From positions 713,846 through 777,845 of the forward strand of contig UESW01004251.1 in NCBI GenBank assembly GCA_900491605.1: 64,000 nt of DNA. Reading direction: 5' to 3'. This DNA comes from Calamus simplicifolius. Taxonomy: Eukaryota; Streptophyta; Magnoliopsida; Arecales; Arecaceae. The position numbers and the translations under genes are program-made. Below, piece after piece: positions 1 through 10,489 of the stretch (positions within the stretch are counted from its first letter, which is position 1; every line of letters begins with the position of its first letter). Below the pieces are notes generated by a model that was not told the DNA's origin, did no database searches, and saw only the letters and a list, made by a program, of their open reading frames with translations.

Positions 1-144
1 AAGGATTTAAGATTCAGATGGAGAGGACTGACAGAGGGGTCAGAAGCCAGAAAGTTCAGTAGAATGCAGCTGAGCAGAGGATTCAAGAGGATGCAGCTGG
101 GTAGGAAACTAATACTGGGATCGCACTGCACAGGCCTAGGAGGA

Positions 145-510
145 TGTGCGACCATCAGTTCGATATGGCTTCGAGGATTCGATGTCATATACCCTGGTGA
201 CATCGAATGGAGACCATTACACCTATCAGAAGGCTATGGAGAGCCAGGATAGCCAAGATAGAGATAGGTAGGTCCAGGCTATGGCAGAAAATGCAGGCTA
301 TAGTAGAAGAGATGCAATCTCTCCATAAAACTGGCATGTGGTAGGTAGTCCAGTTACCACAAGAAAAGAAATCCATTGGATGCGAATGTGTTTATCAATG
401 TAAGGAAGGGCCTTCAAAGCAAAGGAGTATTAGGTACAAAGCAAGACTAGTGGCTAGAGGATACTCTCAGAAGGAAGGCATCGACTACAGAGAGCTGATA
501 GAAGAAAGTG
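145..510 (+). pseudogene. Ty1/copia reverse transcriptase N-terminal relic
   Basis: Read across two frames, this stretch gives the start of a plant copia reverse transcriptase. An upstream piece reads ...EDSMSYTLVTSNGDHYTYQ, followed by a region like EEMQSLHKTGMW, then LPQEKKSIGC and finally YKARLVARGYSQKEGIDY near 450-505. These correspond to the family pattern 'EEMxSLxKNxTW, LPxGKKxIGCKWVY, YKARLVAKGYxQxEGIDY'. A stop codon near 267 and a frame change near 285-300 show it is dead. The remainder of the RT is absent; an LTR-like sequence follows after about 130 bp, so most of pol has been deleted. I am confident in the copia RT assignment and not in a lineage. Confidence 0.75.
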
Positions 511-640
511 GAGTGGAGCTAGTAAGGATACACATCAAGGAGAATCCAGCATCAAGGTTGTTTCATGGAACAGCTTCTCGGTGTTGCAGTTGATGGATAT
601 GACGGATGTGCTAAGGCCTTGAAAGCACCAAGGTGAAGAT

Positions 641-1018
641 TGTTAGGTCTGGTGTGGTGCTATCAAGGCCCAGGTTAGGCTAACTTGTATTAGGCTGGAT
701 GTGGGTCCAAGGGTTGAGATTAAATCAAGTTCGGATGTACACGAGCTTAGAAATTAGTTTAATCTCATTGGGTTAGTCCATGGGAGTTTTTAGAAAGTCT
801 GAGCCAATCCTACTTCGTTATGGATTTAAACTCTAGTCCTTAGGGTTTATGGACGGAGGACTTGGTCAACTCTAGTCCTTAGGGTTTATGGATAGAGGAC
901 TTGGTCATGTATTTAAATCCTAGTCTCTAGGGTTTATGGATATGAAGAATAGATTCTTTTCTCCCAATCCTTTTCTTATCTTTTCTTCCTCCTCCTCCTC
1001 TCTCTTCATCGCGTAACA
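641..1018 (+). mobile_element. Probable copia LTR remnant
   Basis: A purine-rich run at 631-640 (AGGTGAAGAT) directly precedes TGTTAGGT, the usual polypurine tract/LTR junction of plant copia elements. A matching ...GTAACA end lies at 1013-1018. Inside there is a roughly 50-bp sequence repeated about three times (near 828-940, 'TAGTCCTTAGGGTTTATGGA'). The LTR start is well supported; the end is a guess and the LTR could run further. It is probably the 3' LTR belonging to the RT relic at 145-510. Confidence 0.5.
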
Positions 1019-1234
1019 AAGTGTGGGAGGCTTCAAGCATGAGATTTTCACAAAAGACGAGACAACAACCATGGCACGAAGTTCAGGAGACATCCATGGT
1101 GTGGGAGAGATCTGGTTGTGACATCCGTGAGCGTGAGAGGGTTTCACGGGGAGGGCATCTGATGCTAGGTGACCGTGAGACCTTACAAGGAGAAGAGGCT
1201 TCTTTGACCCGGGTGACCGTGAGACCTTACGGCT

Positions 1235-1640
1235 ATGTTTGGATCTTTGGAGGGAAAGGAAGGGGAAAGTAAAAAGAAATAAAGGGATGGAAGGGGAAGG
1301 AAGGAAAAGGAAGGGTTATTCTTTTCTCTTGTTTGGAAATGATGGAAGGGGAAGGAAGGGTAATATCAATTATCTTGTTTGGATAGAGAGCAGAGAAAGG
1401 AAGGGAAAGAGTTATGCGACAATTATAACCTTAAGAATAGAGAATGAACAGTGAGAATGAAAGAATAGATAATAAAAATGAAGAAATATTTTGGTCTTCT
1501 AAAAAAATATGGCTTAAACCTTTTCCCCTCCCCCAGCTTACCCCCAATTTGGGGGTTAACAAATTTACCCTTGTTGAGGGTGAAAGAGGGAGAACCAGTG
1601 GTTAACAAATTTACCCTTATTGAGGGTGAAAGTTGATCCT
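1235..1640. repeat. Purine-rich low-complexity DNA and a short direct duplication
   Basis: From 1235 to about 1450 the + strand is dominated by AAGGAAGGGGAAAGG-type runs and contains 'TTGTTTGGA' words twice, typical of decayed MITE-like sequence, but no terminal repeats could be matched. At about 1553-1585 and 1600-1633 a 30-odd-bp segment is directly duplicated (GTTAACAAATTTACCCTT followed by a GTTGAGGGTGAAAG-type end). No gene is visible. Confidence 0.4.
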
Positions 1641-1729
1641 ATTGTTGTTTGTTAAGGACTAAACCCCAACAGATCTATTCTTAGTTTCTATCTTTTTGCT
1701 TTAGTTATAAATGAACTTACTAGACACAT

Positions 1730-2450
1730 TCAGGATAATATTCTATAGTGTATATTATTTATAGATTATATAGTACTAGTAAATGAAACATCAAATATAG
1801 CAAAATACATTAGAATCTAAAGATTTTAGATTTAGAAGAACAAAGACATAATATATAGAAAGCAATTTTAGTATAGTTAAAAATAAAGATGAATGTAAAG
1901 CATAAATTGAGGATCATCAAGTTACTAAAAATGATCATTTTTAATATTTAAAATTGATTATTCAAAAGAAGAGTATAAGGATGATGTTATCCTTAAGATT
2001 AAAGCAAGTTGGATAAAATAAAAATTACAATTAAAGTATTATATAATCGTAGAGTCCTTGCCAAGTTAAAAGAAAAGTTTTGTAGGTAGCCATAAAACCA
2101 TCTATACTTTATGGCATGAAATATTATGCAGTTAGAAAAAATAAATATATATAATAAATATGATAAAAATAAAAATATTAAAATGAATATATGGTAATAC
2201 AATAAAAGATAGAATAAAAAATAAAATTATTTGTAAAAACATAGACATAGCTTCAATCAAAGATAAATTAAAGAAAGGATGACTTACATGGTTTGAACAT
2301 ATACAACATCGACTTAAAGATACATCTGCATGGAATAATGACTTGATATATATAGAGAAAAAAAGAGGTTGATATAGACTGAAAATCATATAAGAGTAAG
2401 TTTGAGATTAAGGCTTTATTGTTGTTATTGTTGTAATTTTGGTTTAATAC
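1730..2450 (+). mobile_element. Decayed RTE-type LINE 3' end
   Basis: Translated pieces match the C-terminal part of plant RTE-type ORF2: VLAKLKEKFCR, AIKPSILYGMKYYAV, then ASIKDKLKKG followed by LTWFEHIQHR. The last is the degraded form of the conserved 'LRWFGHVQRRP' segment. The relic ends at about 2430-2450 in a run of TTGTTGTTATTGTTGT, matching the short-repeat tails of RTE elements. Many stops interrupt it. It is in the same orientation as the other three RTE fragments in the window. Confidence 0.65.
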
Positions 2451-2484
2451 CTAAGAGTAAGTAATTATTACCCAAGACTTTTGA

Positions 2485-3330
2485 TATAAAAGATTTTGGT
2501 GTACCATCTTTTGCTCTTCGTATTGAAATCCTTAGGGATAGATCTCACAATGTTAAGACTCTATCAAAGACCTACATTAATTGTGTGCTTGGTAGGCAAA
2601 AAATAATAAGTTAGGGGATACACATGTTGTGAATGGTGATGACTTCATTTGAACTAATACACCAAAATGATTTTGAGTGTGTATAAAAATGTACCTTATG
2701 TTAGTGCAATTGGTAGTATTTGTATACACATGTTTGTACCATACTAAACACTACTTATACGGTATGCTCTCAGCAAATATTTGTCAAAACATTAGTTTCA
2801 ACATTAAAAGGCCGCCAAGATAGTGATAAGTTACTTTATAAGAACAAAAGGCTTTATTCTAGTATGTAGGAAGATGGATAATCTTGAGCAATTGATTACT
2901 CATATTCAAATTTTGTTAGTTGTTTTGTTGATATAAAATCCACTTGTGCATGCCTTTTTTTTTATAGAAGCCACATATCTTGCAAGAGTGCTAAAAGAAC
3001 ACTATAGCTTCTTGTATTATGCAAGCTGTATTTGTTGCATACTATGCAACTATAATGTTGGCTATATAGCTAAATTATTTGATTGCAGAGCTTACTATTA
3101 TTTATTTCATCTCTAGACTACTAAAGATTTACTGTGATAATAGTTTCTTGTGTTCTTTTCAAAGAACAATAAAGTATAAGTGGGTCTAAATATTTCATAG
3201 TTAGGGAATTAATATAGAAAGAAGACATTATTATTATGTGTGTTTGTACAAAAAGGCATTGATACTTATCTATTGACCAAGTGAATGATCCATATGGATA
3301 TGAAACATATTAATGGTGTGGATATTAATA
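2485..3330 (+). pseudogene. Ty1/copia RT-RNase H C-terminal relic
   Basis: Frame-shifted pieces follow the order of a copia RT tail and RNase H. They are a segment like 'SFVLRIEILRDRS...LSKTYINCVL' (2490-2600), a segment like 'DNLEQLITHIQ' standing where family members have 'DNLEIIGYSDSDFAGC' (about 2876), the 'AKRTL...ASSTMQAEFVA' region (about 2985-3045), 'LLKIYCDN' near 3118-3145 and 'KYKWV' near 3172. The RNase H 'IYCDN' acidic site is readable but the frame is broken repeatedly. It is probably the 3' coding end of the element whose LTR lies at 4102-4493. Confidence 0.65.
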
Positions 3331-4101
3331 TGTTTTAAGGTCTTTTGATGTACTTAGTTAGTGGGAGTAGACTATGTTTATTGAACTCCCATGAGTTGAT
3401 TTATTGCATAAGTTATAATGGAACCCATTTTATTTCCTGAGTATATTTATTTGATATATGATGATCATCATTATTTTTATTGATATCCTACTGCTTTTAT
3501 TTATATATGCACATTATTAATTTATGACATGTTGTGCTTTTGAAAACTTGAGACTTAGTGTTAGTCTTAAGTGTTAGTTATGTATGTCTCTTGATGATAC
3601 CATAAATAAAACCTTAAGGTATTTTATGACAGATATGCTAGGCATATTATAAATGCTCTATATGATTTCTCTAGCTTCGATTGAAGGGTAAAGTTTTATG
3701 AAAAATTGTTTGGTGGACCGATAGTAAGAATAGTACTTATGGGATCGTAGATGTTATGCTATTTTCTTGTCATATTATCATATCATAACCCATGTTAGTA
3801 AAGGTTATCAGCATTTGTAACCATGGATTAGTCCTATGTCATTGGACTTATATCAACAAGGGGCATAAGGGTTGTTATGATTCAGTGTTGGTAGGTTTTA
3901 TGGGACCAAATTATTTTATGAGATATTGTGTTAAAGGATCAATTTTTTTAAAAAAAAATTATGGCCACATTAAAGTTTAATTGTTCAATCTAAGAGTCAT
4001 TTTCAAATAAAACAAATGTTTTCAAAACCTAATCAATTATAATTAATGTTGTTCAGATGGAAGAATATTAAAAAAATTTCATATGTAGGTTACCACTATA
4101 T
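3331..4101. other. Non-coding AT-rich stretch, probably copia 3' untranslated region
   Basis: No supported gene. It lies between a copia RNase H relic and a probable copia 3' LTR and is most simply the decayed 3' internal region of that element. An open frame of 62 codons at 3792-3980 has no recognisable similarity. Confidence 0.4.
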
Positions 4102-4493
4102 TGTTAGTAATTTTAATTTTACAAAACTGGTTAAATAAATTTGGTCCAATGACACAAGCGACGTAAGCCCAATGTTGATATATTTGGAATCCAGATAGTT
4201 TGGGCCTAAGTGGACCTTTATTAATTGATGTGTTGGCGGTTTGTGTAAGCTTAAAGCCTAATAGTATCTTGTGATAAGAGGGCCTATGAAAGTTTTATTA
4301 TAAATAGGCTAGGTTGCCTCTTCTCTCCTCATATATCTACAATCAGTTTTTCTCATCAAGAACACGACGAGGAACAAGAAGAGAAAGATCAAGCCCAAAA
4401 AATTCCAGATGAGTATTGTAACTCTTGCATAAATCATTGAGCAAATATGTACAACAATAAATTTTTATTTTATTACTATTTAGTATTCTAACA
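4102..4493 (+). mobile_element. Probable copia 3' LTR
   Basis: The sequence starts TGTTAGTAATTT and ends TATTCTAACA, giving the TGTTAG...CTAACA inverted ends typical of plant copia LTRs. A TATA-like site (TTATAAATAGG) lies near 4297, about 195 bp before the end, consistent with an LTR promoter. The preceding polypurine tract is not clear. It sits downstream of a copia RNase H relic in the same orientation. Confidence 0.55.
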
Positions 4494-5587
4494 ATCCACA
4501 TATGCGATCTTTAAAATTCCTGCACCATTGCCTTGGTCTCCACCAATGATAAGTCCTTTAGGCATGGGTTATTGGCCAACAAGACCATAAATCCATGAGA
4601 GTCTAATTGGACATGCGCTATATAAAGCGTCCAAAGGGTATATAGTGAGTGCGCTAAGCTGAGTTGCTTGAAAGTCATGACTAGGTAGCTTGAAGGTGTG
4701 CAATGAACCAAACATTTCATAGATATCAATGGGTAACTCAATGCGATTATACCTAGAGTGACCCCAACCAATTTTGTCATTGTTAATGAATGACTTGGTT
4801 TGACCATGTCAGCATCCACATGATGGTGGTTGAGTTAGTTTTTGACACTCTTACCGGTTATTACTTTGCAATACCATTCTGAGGCTGAGAATGCAATATT
4901 CTGAGGATGCTCACTTCTAAGAAAAGGAAGATGCATTCTTCTAGAGAAAGGCTCTCTCTCTCTCTTAGACATCTGCATCCCTCATCAACAAAAGAAGGTA
5001 GTGTGGACCATGGATCGACAGAGATACTATCTAGTAGCCTCTTCAGCCTAACAATTTCATGACAATGGAAATGAAGCCTACCAATTTAAAGCCTGATTAG
5101 GCTTCCACACATGCCTCATTACCCATGTGGAAGGTAGAGGATGATGAAGTGGCTGTAAAGATGTAGAAATGGCGAACATGCTGGCATGAGCCACTTGACC
5201 ATGACCATAGAGATTAGCCACATAAATGCTTAAATTGAGTAGTCGATCATCCTCTCTAGGCACCAAAGATGGGAGAGGAGCAGATGTCGGGTGTTGGAGC
5301 TGCCGGCAACCCCTCAATGTCTGCCATAGATGGTGGTTTGGGCTATCCCAAATCTTAGCCACAAAGGCTTTAGTGCCCTAAATCACTACCGAATTTATGC
5401 TCTCCACCCACTAGAGAGGCTGTAGATGGGTTCCCCTAAGCTAGCGCAACTAAGAGGGCTTCTTCCCACCATCACATTAGTAGTTGCATGCTCATGGCTA
5501 GTAGGTCGAAAGATCTAGGGGCATGCAATCATAAATTATTAAGGGAAAATTAGGCTCTCTTTCCGTTTATAATTTTTTTTAGTATAT
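4494..5587. other. Unassigned intergenic DNA
   Basis: Moderate base composition and a few open frames under about 100 codons on - (4511-4819, 5078-5362). None has a recognisable domain, membrane segment or splice structure, so I do not call a gene here. Confidence 0.4.
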
Positions 5588-5590
5588 TTA

Positions 5591-5935
5591 GGTAGTGTTT
5601 GGTTCCTAAAAAGCTATCCCTGGATAAGTATACACGATAGCATGTAGGGATAGCTGAAGGGATAACCATCTTTTTTAAATAACAACTTTGCCATCAAAGT
5701 ATAGCTTTAGCTATTTTTGGGGTCCCTAAGAAATAAGTTCAGAGATTAACCATAAACATGGGTTATCCCCTCTGATTAACTTTTTCAGAATTATTTCCTA
5801 TAGTTATAGCTTTTGGGAATAAGGGGGGATATCCCCTGGTTAACTTTTTCAGAATTATTTCCTGTAGTTATAGCTTTTAAGGATAAGAGGAAATATCCAG
5901 GGGATATCCCCCCTTATCCCCTATCAAACACAGCC
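5591..5935 (+). mobile_element. Tourist-like (PIF/Harbinger) MITE, copy 1
   Basis: The element begins GGTAGTGTTTGGT and ends with the reverse complement of GGCTGTGTTTGATAG. It is flanked by TTA at 5588-5590 and TTA at 5936-5938. The 3-bp TWA target duplication and the GG...TGTTTGG termini are the mark of Tourist-like MITEs. It has no coding capacity. The interior carries inverted segments such as 'GGTTATCCCCTCTGATTAAC' and 'GGGGATATCC', so it can fold back on itself. Confidence 0.75.
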
Positions 5936-5938
5936 TTA

Positions 5939-6238
5939 AGTAGTGTTTGATACAAAAAATGCTATCCCTCGATAAATATACAGGATAGAGTTTATCCAGG
6001 GCATAGCTGAGGGAATAATCATCTTTTTTAAATAATAATTTTGCCCTCAAAAGATAGCTTCAGCTATTCCTGGGTTCCCTAAGGAATAAGTTCAAGGATA
6101 ACCCATGATTAAATATGGGTTATCCCCTCTGATTAACCTTTTTCAGACTTATCCTTTGTAGTTATAGCTTTTGGAGATAAGGAAGGATATCCCTGATATC
6201 CTCCTATTTTCTGGATATCCCCTATTTCAAACACAGCC
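5939..6238 (+). mobile_element. Tourist-like MITE, copy 2 (head-to-tail with copy 1)
   Basis: Same family and orientation as the element at 5591-5935. It starts AGTAGTGTTTGATA (first G mutated to A), ends ...CAAACACAGCC, and has TTA at 6239-6241. The 5' TTA (5936-5938) is shared with copy 1, so the order is TTA-MITE-TTA-MITE-TTA. Confidence 0.75.
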
Positions 6239-6430
6239 TTAGAGATAAGTTCTTTAAAAGTGAAAAATAGTTGGATTAAATACCTATCTTAGTAAATAGG
6301 TGATGATTATGAACCTAGTAAAATTTTTTATCCCATTTTATAACAAAAAGAATCTAAATCTAATTAATTTTTAGATGATGAATAATGCAATGACATGAAA
6401 CCATGATCCTTTGACTAATTCACTAATATG

Positions 6431-6435
6431 CATGC
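6431..6435. repeat. Target site duplication, 5' copy (CATGC)
   Basis: CATGC immediately precedes the 5' LTR start TGATACGG and is repeated exactly after the 3' LTR at 17937-17941. This defines the element ends to the base. Confidence 0.92.
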
Positions 6436-7376
6436 TGATACGGCTGGCCATTTCCCCGGGGTAGTATTATCTTCTACGCGGTTTTCGAAAGCAATGATGT
6501 GACAACAAAACCCAAGGCCTCCAGTACCGGCCTCCAATGCCGGCCTCCAGCGTCGGTCTCCAGCGTCGGCCTCCAGTGCTGGTTTCCAGCGTCGGCCTCC
6601 AGCGTCGGTCTCCAGCATCGGCCTCCAGTGCCGGCCTCCAGCGTCGGCCTCCAGTGCCGGCCTCCAGCGCCGGCCTCCAGCATCGGCCTCCAGTGCCGTC
6701 CTCCAGTGTCGGCCTCCAGCGTCGACCTCCAGCAATAGCGCCAAAGACCGGCACCCAGCGTCGGCATCAAAGTTACACGTTAACACCAAAGACAGACGTC
6801 CAGCGTCGGCCTCTAGTGCCGGCCCCCAGCGTCGGCCTCCAGCGCCGACCTCCTGTGCTGGAACTCTGACTCCGGCCTCCTGCGTTGGCTCCGGCCTCCG
6901 GCATCGGCCCCCAGCGTCGGCCCGCAGTATCTCCCACATACAAAATGTAATCTCGTACAGCCCCCGCAATCTAAGCACCTCGCTCACCAAAATCACGGGC
7001 AAGTGTTAGCCTGATAGGCAGTTACCGCTGTAAGCGGCCCTTATCCAGCAACAGTCCAACGACTTGCCATTCGATGAAACATCACAACGGGACGGATTCG
7101 ACGGTTCCAACAGACCGAGGTAAACGGGATCCCAACAGGTATAAAAAGAGGACCCGAGCTCCATGCAAAGGGACTCTCTCTGTGGAACTTCCTCTCAAAC
7201 AAATCTACAAAAATCATATCCCTGTTCGGCGACTCACTAACTTGGCGTCGGAGGGTCCCCGCCGGAACCACCGGTCCGGGACTTTTTGCAGATTCCAGAA
7301 GGAAGACGGTGGCCTCTCTGCGCACACGGTGATCCTAGCCTGTCCGACGTTCATCATATGTGATCTGACCGCAACA
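6436..7376 (+). repeat. Element A 5' LTR (941 bp)
   Basis: Starts TGATACGGCTGG and ends ...GACCGCAACA. The 5' part (about 6515-6735) is a degenerate array of short GGCCTCCAGCGTCGG words differing in copy number from the 3' LTR. After it come two short units resembling the internal 50-bp array (about 6735-6815, with CAAAGTTACACGTTAACACC). A TATA box and transcription start region lie in the last quarter. Outside the repeat block the two LTRs look nearly identical by eye, suggesting a fairly recent insertion. Confidence 0.9.
7139..7148 (+). promoter_or_regulatory. LTR TATA box of element A
   Basis: TATAAAAAG at 7140-7148 lies 228 bp before the LTR end, where the U3/R promoter is expected. The 3' LTR carries the same site at 17700-17708. 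Confidence 0.7.
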
Positions 7377-7395
7377 GATTGGCGCGCCAGGTAGG
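7377..7395 (+). promoter_or_regulatory. Primer binding site of element A
   Basis: GATTGGCGCGCCAGGTAGG follows the LTR end directly. The same sequence, in reverse complement, lies at 61551-61569 next to the 5' LTR of element B. Its position makes it the tRNA primer site; which tRNA is used was not determined. Confidence 0.8.
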
Positions 7396-7453
7396 GGGAG
7401 AAGACCAGGTCAAAAATTCTCCCTGGAACCCCTCCAATTTTGCAAAGGAAGCG

Positions 7454-8969
7454 ATGGTGACTACACGGGCACAAGGGGCTTCCTCCAGTCAGGCAGCCGG
7501 GCGCATCCCACGGGCGGAGCATTCGGAGGCTAATCCCCATGCTCCGCCCCCTGCACCGACAAGCCAACCTGACCGGCTTGAGGTTCTAGCCCACCAGGTC
7601 CAGGATCTGACGACGATGGTCCGGGGACTGCAGGAGCATTATCTGGCTGCTGTAACTCAACACCTGTGCTGGACGAAGGGGTGCGAGGAACAGTCCAGTC
7701 TCACCACGGAGGGACCCCGCCTGAGGTCTCCCACCGCTCACCCCCAAACCTCGTCAAGGGACCTCGAAGCGACGGCGGTCTCCCTCCCACCGCTCCGGTC
7801 GTTCCCACCACCGATCGGAAGAAAAGGAGTTCAAGCGGGCACGTTCTTTGCGCCGGCGATCTTCTTCTTCCGATTCATCCCGAGGTGACACTCCCCGGAA
7901 AACCACCCGTCGGGCCGAGCAAAGGCTTGACGAGTACCATCGACGGTTGGACGAGCTCAGCCGCCGGATCGCCGATCCTTACGCGGCGGAGTATGAGCGT
8001 CGCCCCCCGCTTTCTCGCCATATCATGGAGGAACCGGTCCCCCCCGGTTCGTCTCCCTCAATTGGATCCATATGACGGAACGACGGACCCCCTGGACCAT
8101 CTGGAAAGCTACAAAGTCCTCATGCAGGTCCAGGGAGCGACGGATTCCTTGTTATGCGTCGCCTTCCCGGCCACGCTCCGCAAGGCGGCACGCGCGTGGT
8201 ACTCCCGTCTGCCCCCACGCAGCATCAACTCGTTTCGGCAACTTGAGCGATCCTTCCTGGCTCATTTTGATGCCTGTCGAAAGATCCCACGAGTTGCCGA
8301 TAGCCTCTTTGCTGTCCAGCAGAAGAGTGGCGAGACCTTAAAGGATTTCGTCGCTCGATTTAAGGAAGCAGCGCTGGAGGTGTACAACCTGGAAGACTCC
8401 GTCGCCACCTTGGCCCTGAAGAGAGGACTTCGCCCATCCAGATTCGCTTACTCCCTGGATAAGAAGCCTCCGCGCTCCTACGCCGAGCTTCTGAGCCGGG
8501 CACAGAAGTACATCCGCGCTGACGAAGCAGATTCTTCCAGGAGAGAAGTTGACAAGAACCCCGTAATAAACCGCCGCCTTCTGACCGCACTGGTACACAA
8601 CCTCGGAAGCCCGAGCCTCCACGACGCTCAGATCGCCGGCCACAGGCGCTGGTTCCTAAAGAGCAGTTCACTCCCCTCATGGCTCCCATCTCTCACATCC
8701 TACTGGAGATCGAGGAGGAACCATATTTCAAGCGTCCGGCTCCCTTGAAGTCCGGGGGCCCCCGCAACAAGGAGTTTTACTGCCGGTACCACCGGGACTA
8801 CGGCCACGACACCGAAGACTGCCGCCATCTAAAAAAGGCCATCGAGGAGCTGGTTCAGCAAGGCCACCTGGGCAAGTTTGTTCGAAGGGGGAATCTCCCC
8901 GCGACGGGCCCCACGGTGCCTCCGAGTCGCCCGGCTGGCGTGGATAATGCCCAACTGAAAAGACCATAG
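7454..8969 (+). pseudogene. Element A gag, frameshifted
   Basis: Gag forms the retrotransposon particle. The start codon at 7454 gives MVTTRAQGASSS, and the element B homologue starts MVMRAQDISTS. The body reads LDPYDGTTDPLDHLESYK, then a retrotransposon-gag core with FPATLRKAARAWYSRLP and FVARFKEAALEVYNL (8080-8540). The C-terminal part carries a zinc-knuckle-like YCRYHRDYGHDTEDCRHLKK (8779-8840). The frame changes near 7840, 8060 and 8560-8680, so no continuous protein is made. Only about 77 bases separate the LTR end from the start codon. Confidence 0.85.
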
Positions 8970-9087
8970 CTATGATTTCCTGGGGGCGGATGGTGGTTCG
9001 AAGAGGCAGCGAGAGGGAATAGACTCTGTAATTCCTTTCTTCGGAAAGGATCTAGATGGGGTAGTTAATAAACATGACGACAGCGTC

Positions 9088-9912
9088 GTGGTGTCCATGA
9101 CTATAGCCAAACATCCTGTAAAAAGAATTTTAATTGATAGTGGGAGCTCTGTGGATGTCTTGAGTTATGAAGCTTTTGTTCGGATGAACTTATCAAGGTC
9201 TTTACTCCGACCCGTTGCCACACCGCTAATGGGCTTCACGGGAGATTCAGTGAGCGTCGAAGGCGAAATTGCTCTCCCGGTCACGGCTGGAACTCCTCCA
9301 TGTCAGAGCACCGTGGTCATAAACTTCTTGGTGGTCCGGGTCCCGCTGGCTTATAACGCCATCTTGGGAAGACCGGGGCTGAATCTGCTGGATGCCGTGA
9401 TCTCCACTAAGAGATTATTGGTAAGGTTCCCCACCAATGAAGGGATCGGAGAAATGAAGGGGGAGCAAAGCCCACTTCCGCCTTGCTACCATCTGTCGCC
9501 CAGCCCGCTGAGCGCGGAGTCAGCGACAGCCTCTGAGTCACTCGATCCTAGGGAGTTGGGAAGAAGGGGAGAGCCGGCAGAGCACCTTCTAACCCTCCCC
9601 TTGGGTGATGACCCGGCAAGGACTGTTCAGCTGGGGGCATTGCTCCCAGAGGAGGCACGCCATCAACTTCTTACTTTCCTGCGTGCCAACACCGACGTCT
9701 TTGCATGGTCATCCTCAGACATGCCGGGCGTCCCTGAAGAAGTAATCACCCATCGACTTAACCTCAAGCCAGAGTGTCGGCCGGTCCGACAGAAAAAGAG
9801 AAACTTTGCTCCAGACAGACAGAAAGCTATCGACGAGGAGATCCGCAAGTTAATGGCTGCAGGCCATATTCGGGAGGTCCACTACCCGAATGGTTGGCTA
9901 ATGTGGTGCTAG
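9088..9912 (+). pseudogene. Element A aspartic protease and start of reverse transcriptase
   Basis: A 274-codon open segment. The retropepsin active site is visible as RILIDSGSSVDVLSYEAF near 9121-9177, and the flap/C-terminal part as YNAILGRPGLNLLDA near 9352-9396. It would cleave the Gag-Pol polyprotein. The second half enters the RT: THRLNLKPECRPVRQKKRNF, then IDEEIRKLMAAGHIREVHYP (9748-9885). The frame is lost at about 9890-9912. The protease is intact at the residue level, but the polyprotein upstream and downstream is broken. Confidence 0.85.
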
Positions 9913-10480
9913 TCCGCAAGGCCAACGGAAGCTGGAGAATGTGCGTAGATTTCACCGACCTCAACAAGGCATGCCCCAAAGACAGCTTTCCCTGCCTCGA
10001 ATCGATCAACTGGTGGACGCTACATCCGGCCATGAGGTCCTTAGCTTCATGGATGCTTTCTCTGGATACAACCAGATCCGGATGAACCCGGTGGATGAAG
10101 AAGCTACCTCCTTCATAACTGAAAAGGGGTCTATATTGCTACAAGGTAATGCCTTTCGGGTTAAAGAATGCGGGAGCCACTTACCAGAGGCTGATGAACA
10201 AGGTCTTTGAAGGTCAGATAGGGCGTAACATGGAAGTATACGTGGATGACATGCTGACAAAAAGCGTTCATGCCAGTGACCACATCGCGGACCTAGCAGA
10301 AACTTTGACAACCTTCGTCGGTACCAGATGAAGCTGAACCCTCGCAAGTGTGCATTTGGGGTGACAGCTGGGAAGTTTTTGGGTTTCATGGTGACCCGGA
10401 GGGGGATCGAAGCAAACCCGGACAAAGTCCAAGCCATCTTGGACATGAGGCCTCCTGCCAATAAGAAGGAAGTACAACTC
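9890..10480 (+). pseudogene. Element A reverse transcriptase core, frameshifted
   Basis: The RT blocks are found in order across several frames: NVVLVRKANGSWRMCVDFTDLN and KACPKDSFP (9900-9995), LPRIDQLVDATSG and FMDAFSGYNQI (9998-10078), MPFGLKNAGATYQRLMN (10149-10199), and the catalytic YVDDM at about 10236-10250, which is intact. The frame changes near 9900, 10000, 10140 and 10325. The whole RT fold can be reconstructed in outline but is not encoded by one frame. Confidence 0.85.
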
Positions 10481-10489
10481 TGACAGGAA

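Noticed and set aside
6415..7002. 195-codon open frame on - with GGRRWRPALEADA repeats (similar ones at 16959-17561 and 12930-13352)
   Set aside because: It is a by-product of the tandem GC-rich words of the LTR and array, open in several frames on both strands at once, with no start context or splice structure.
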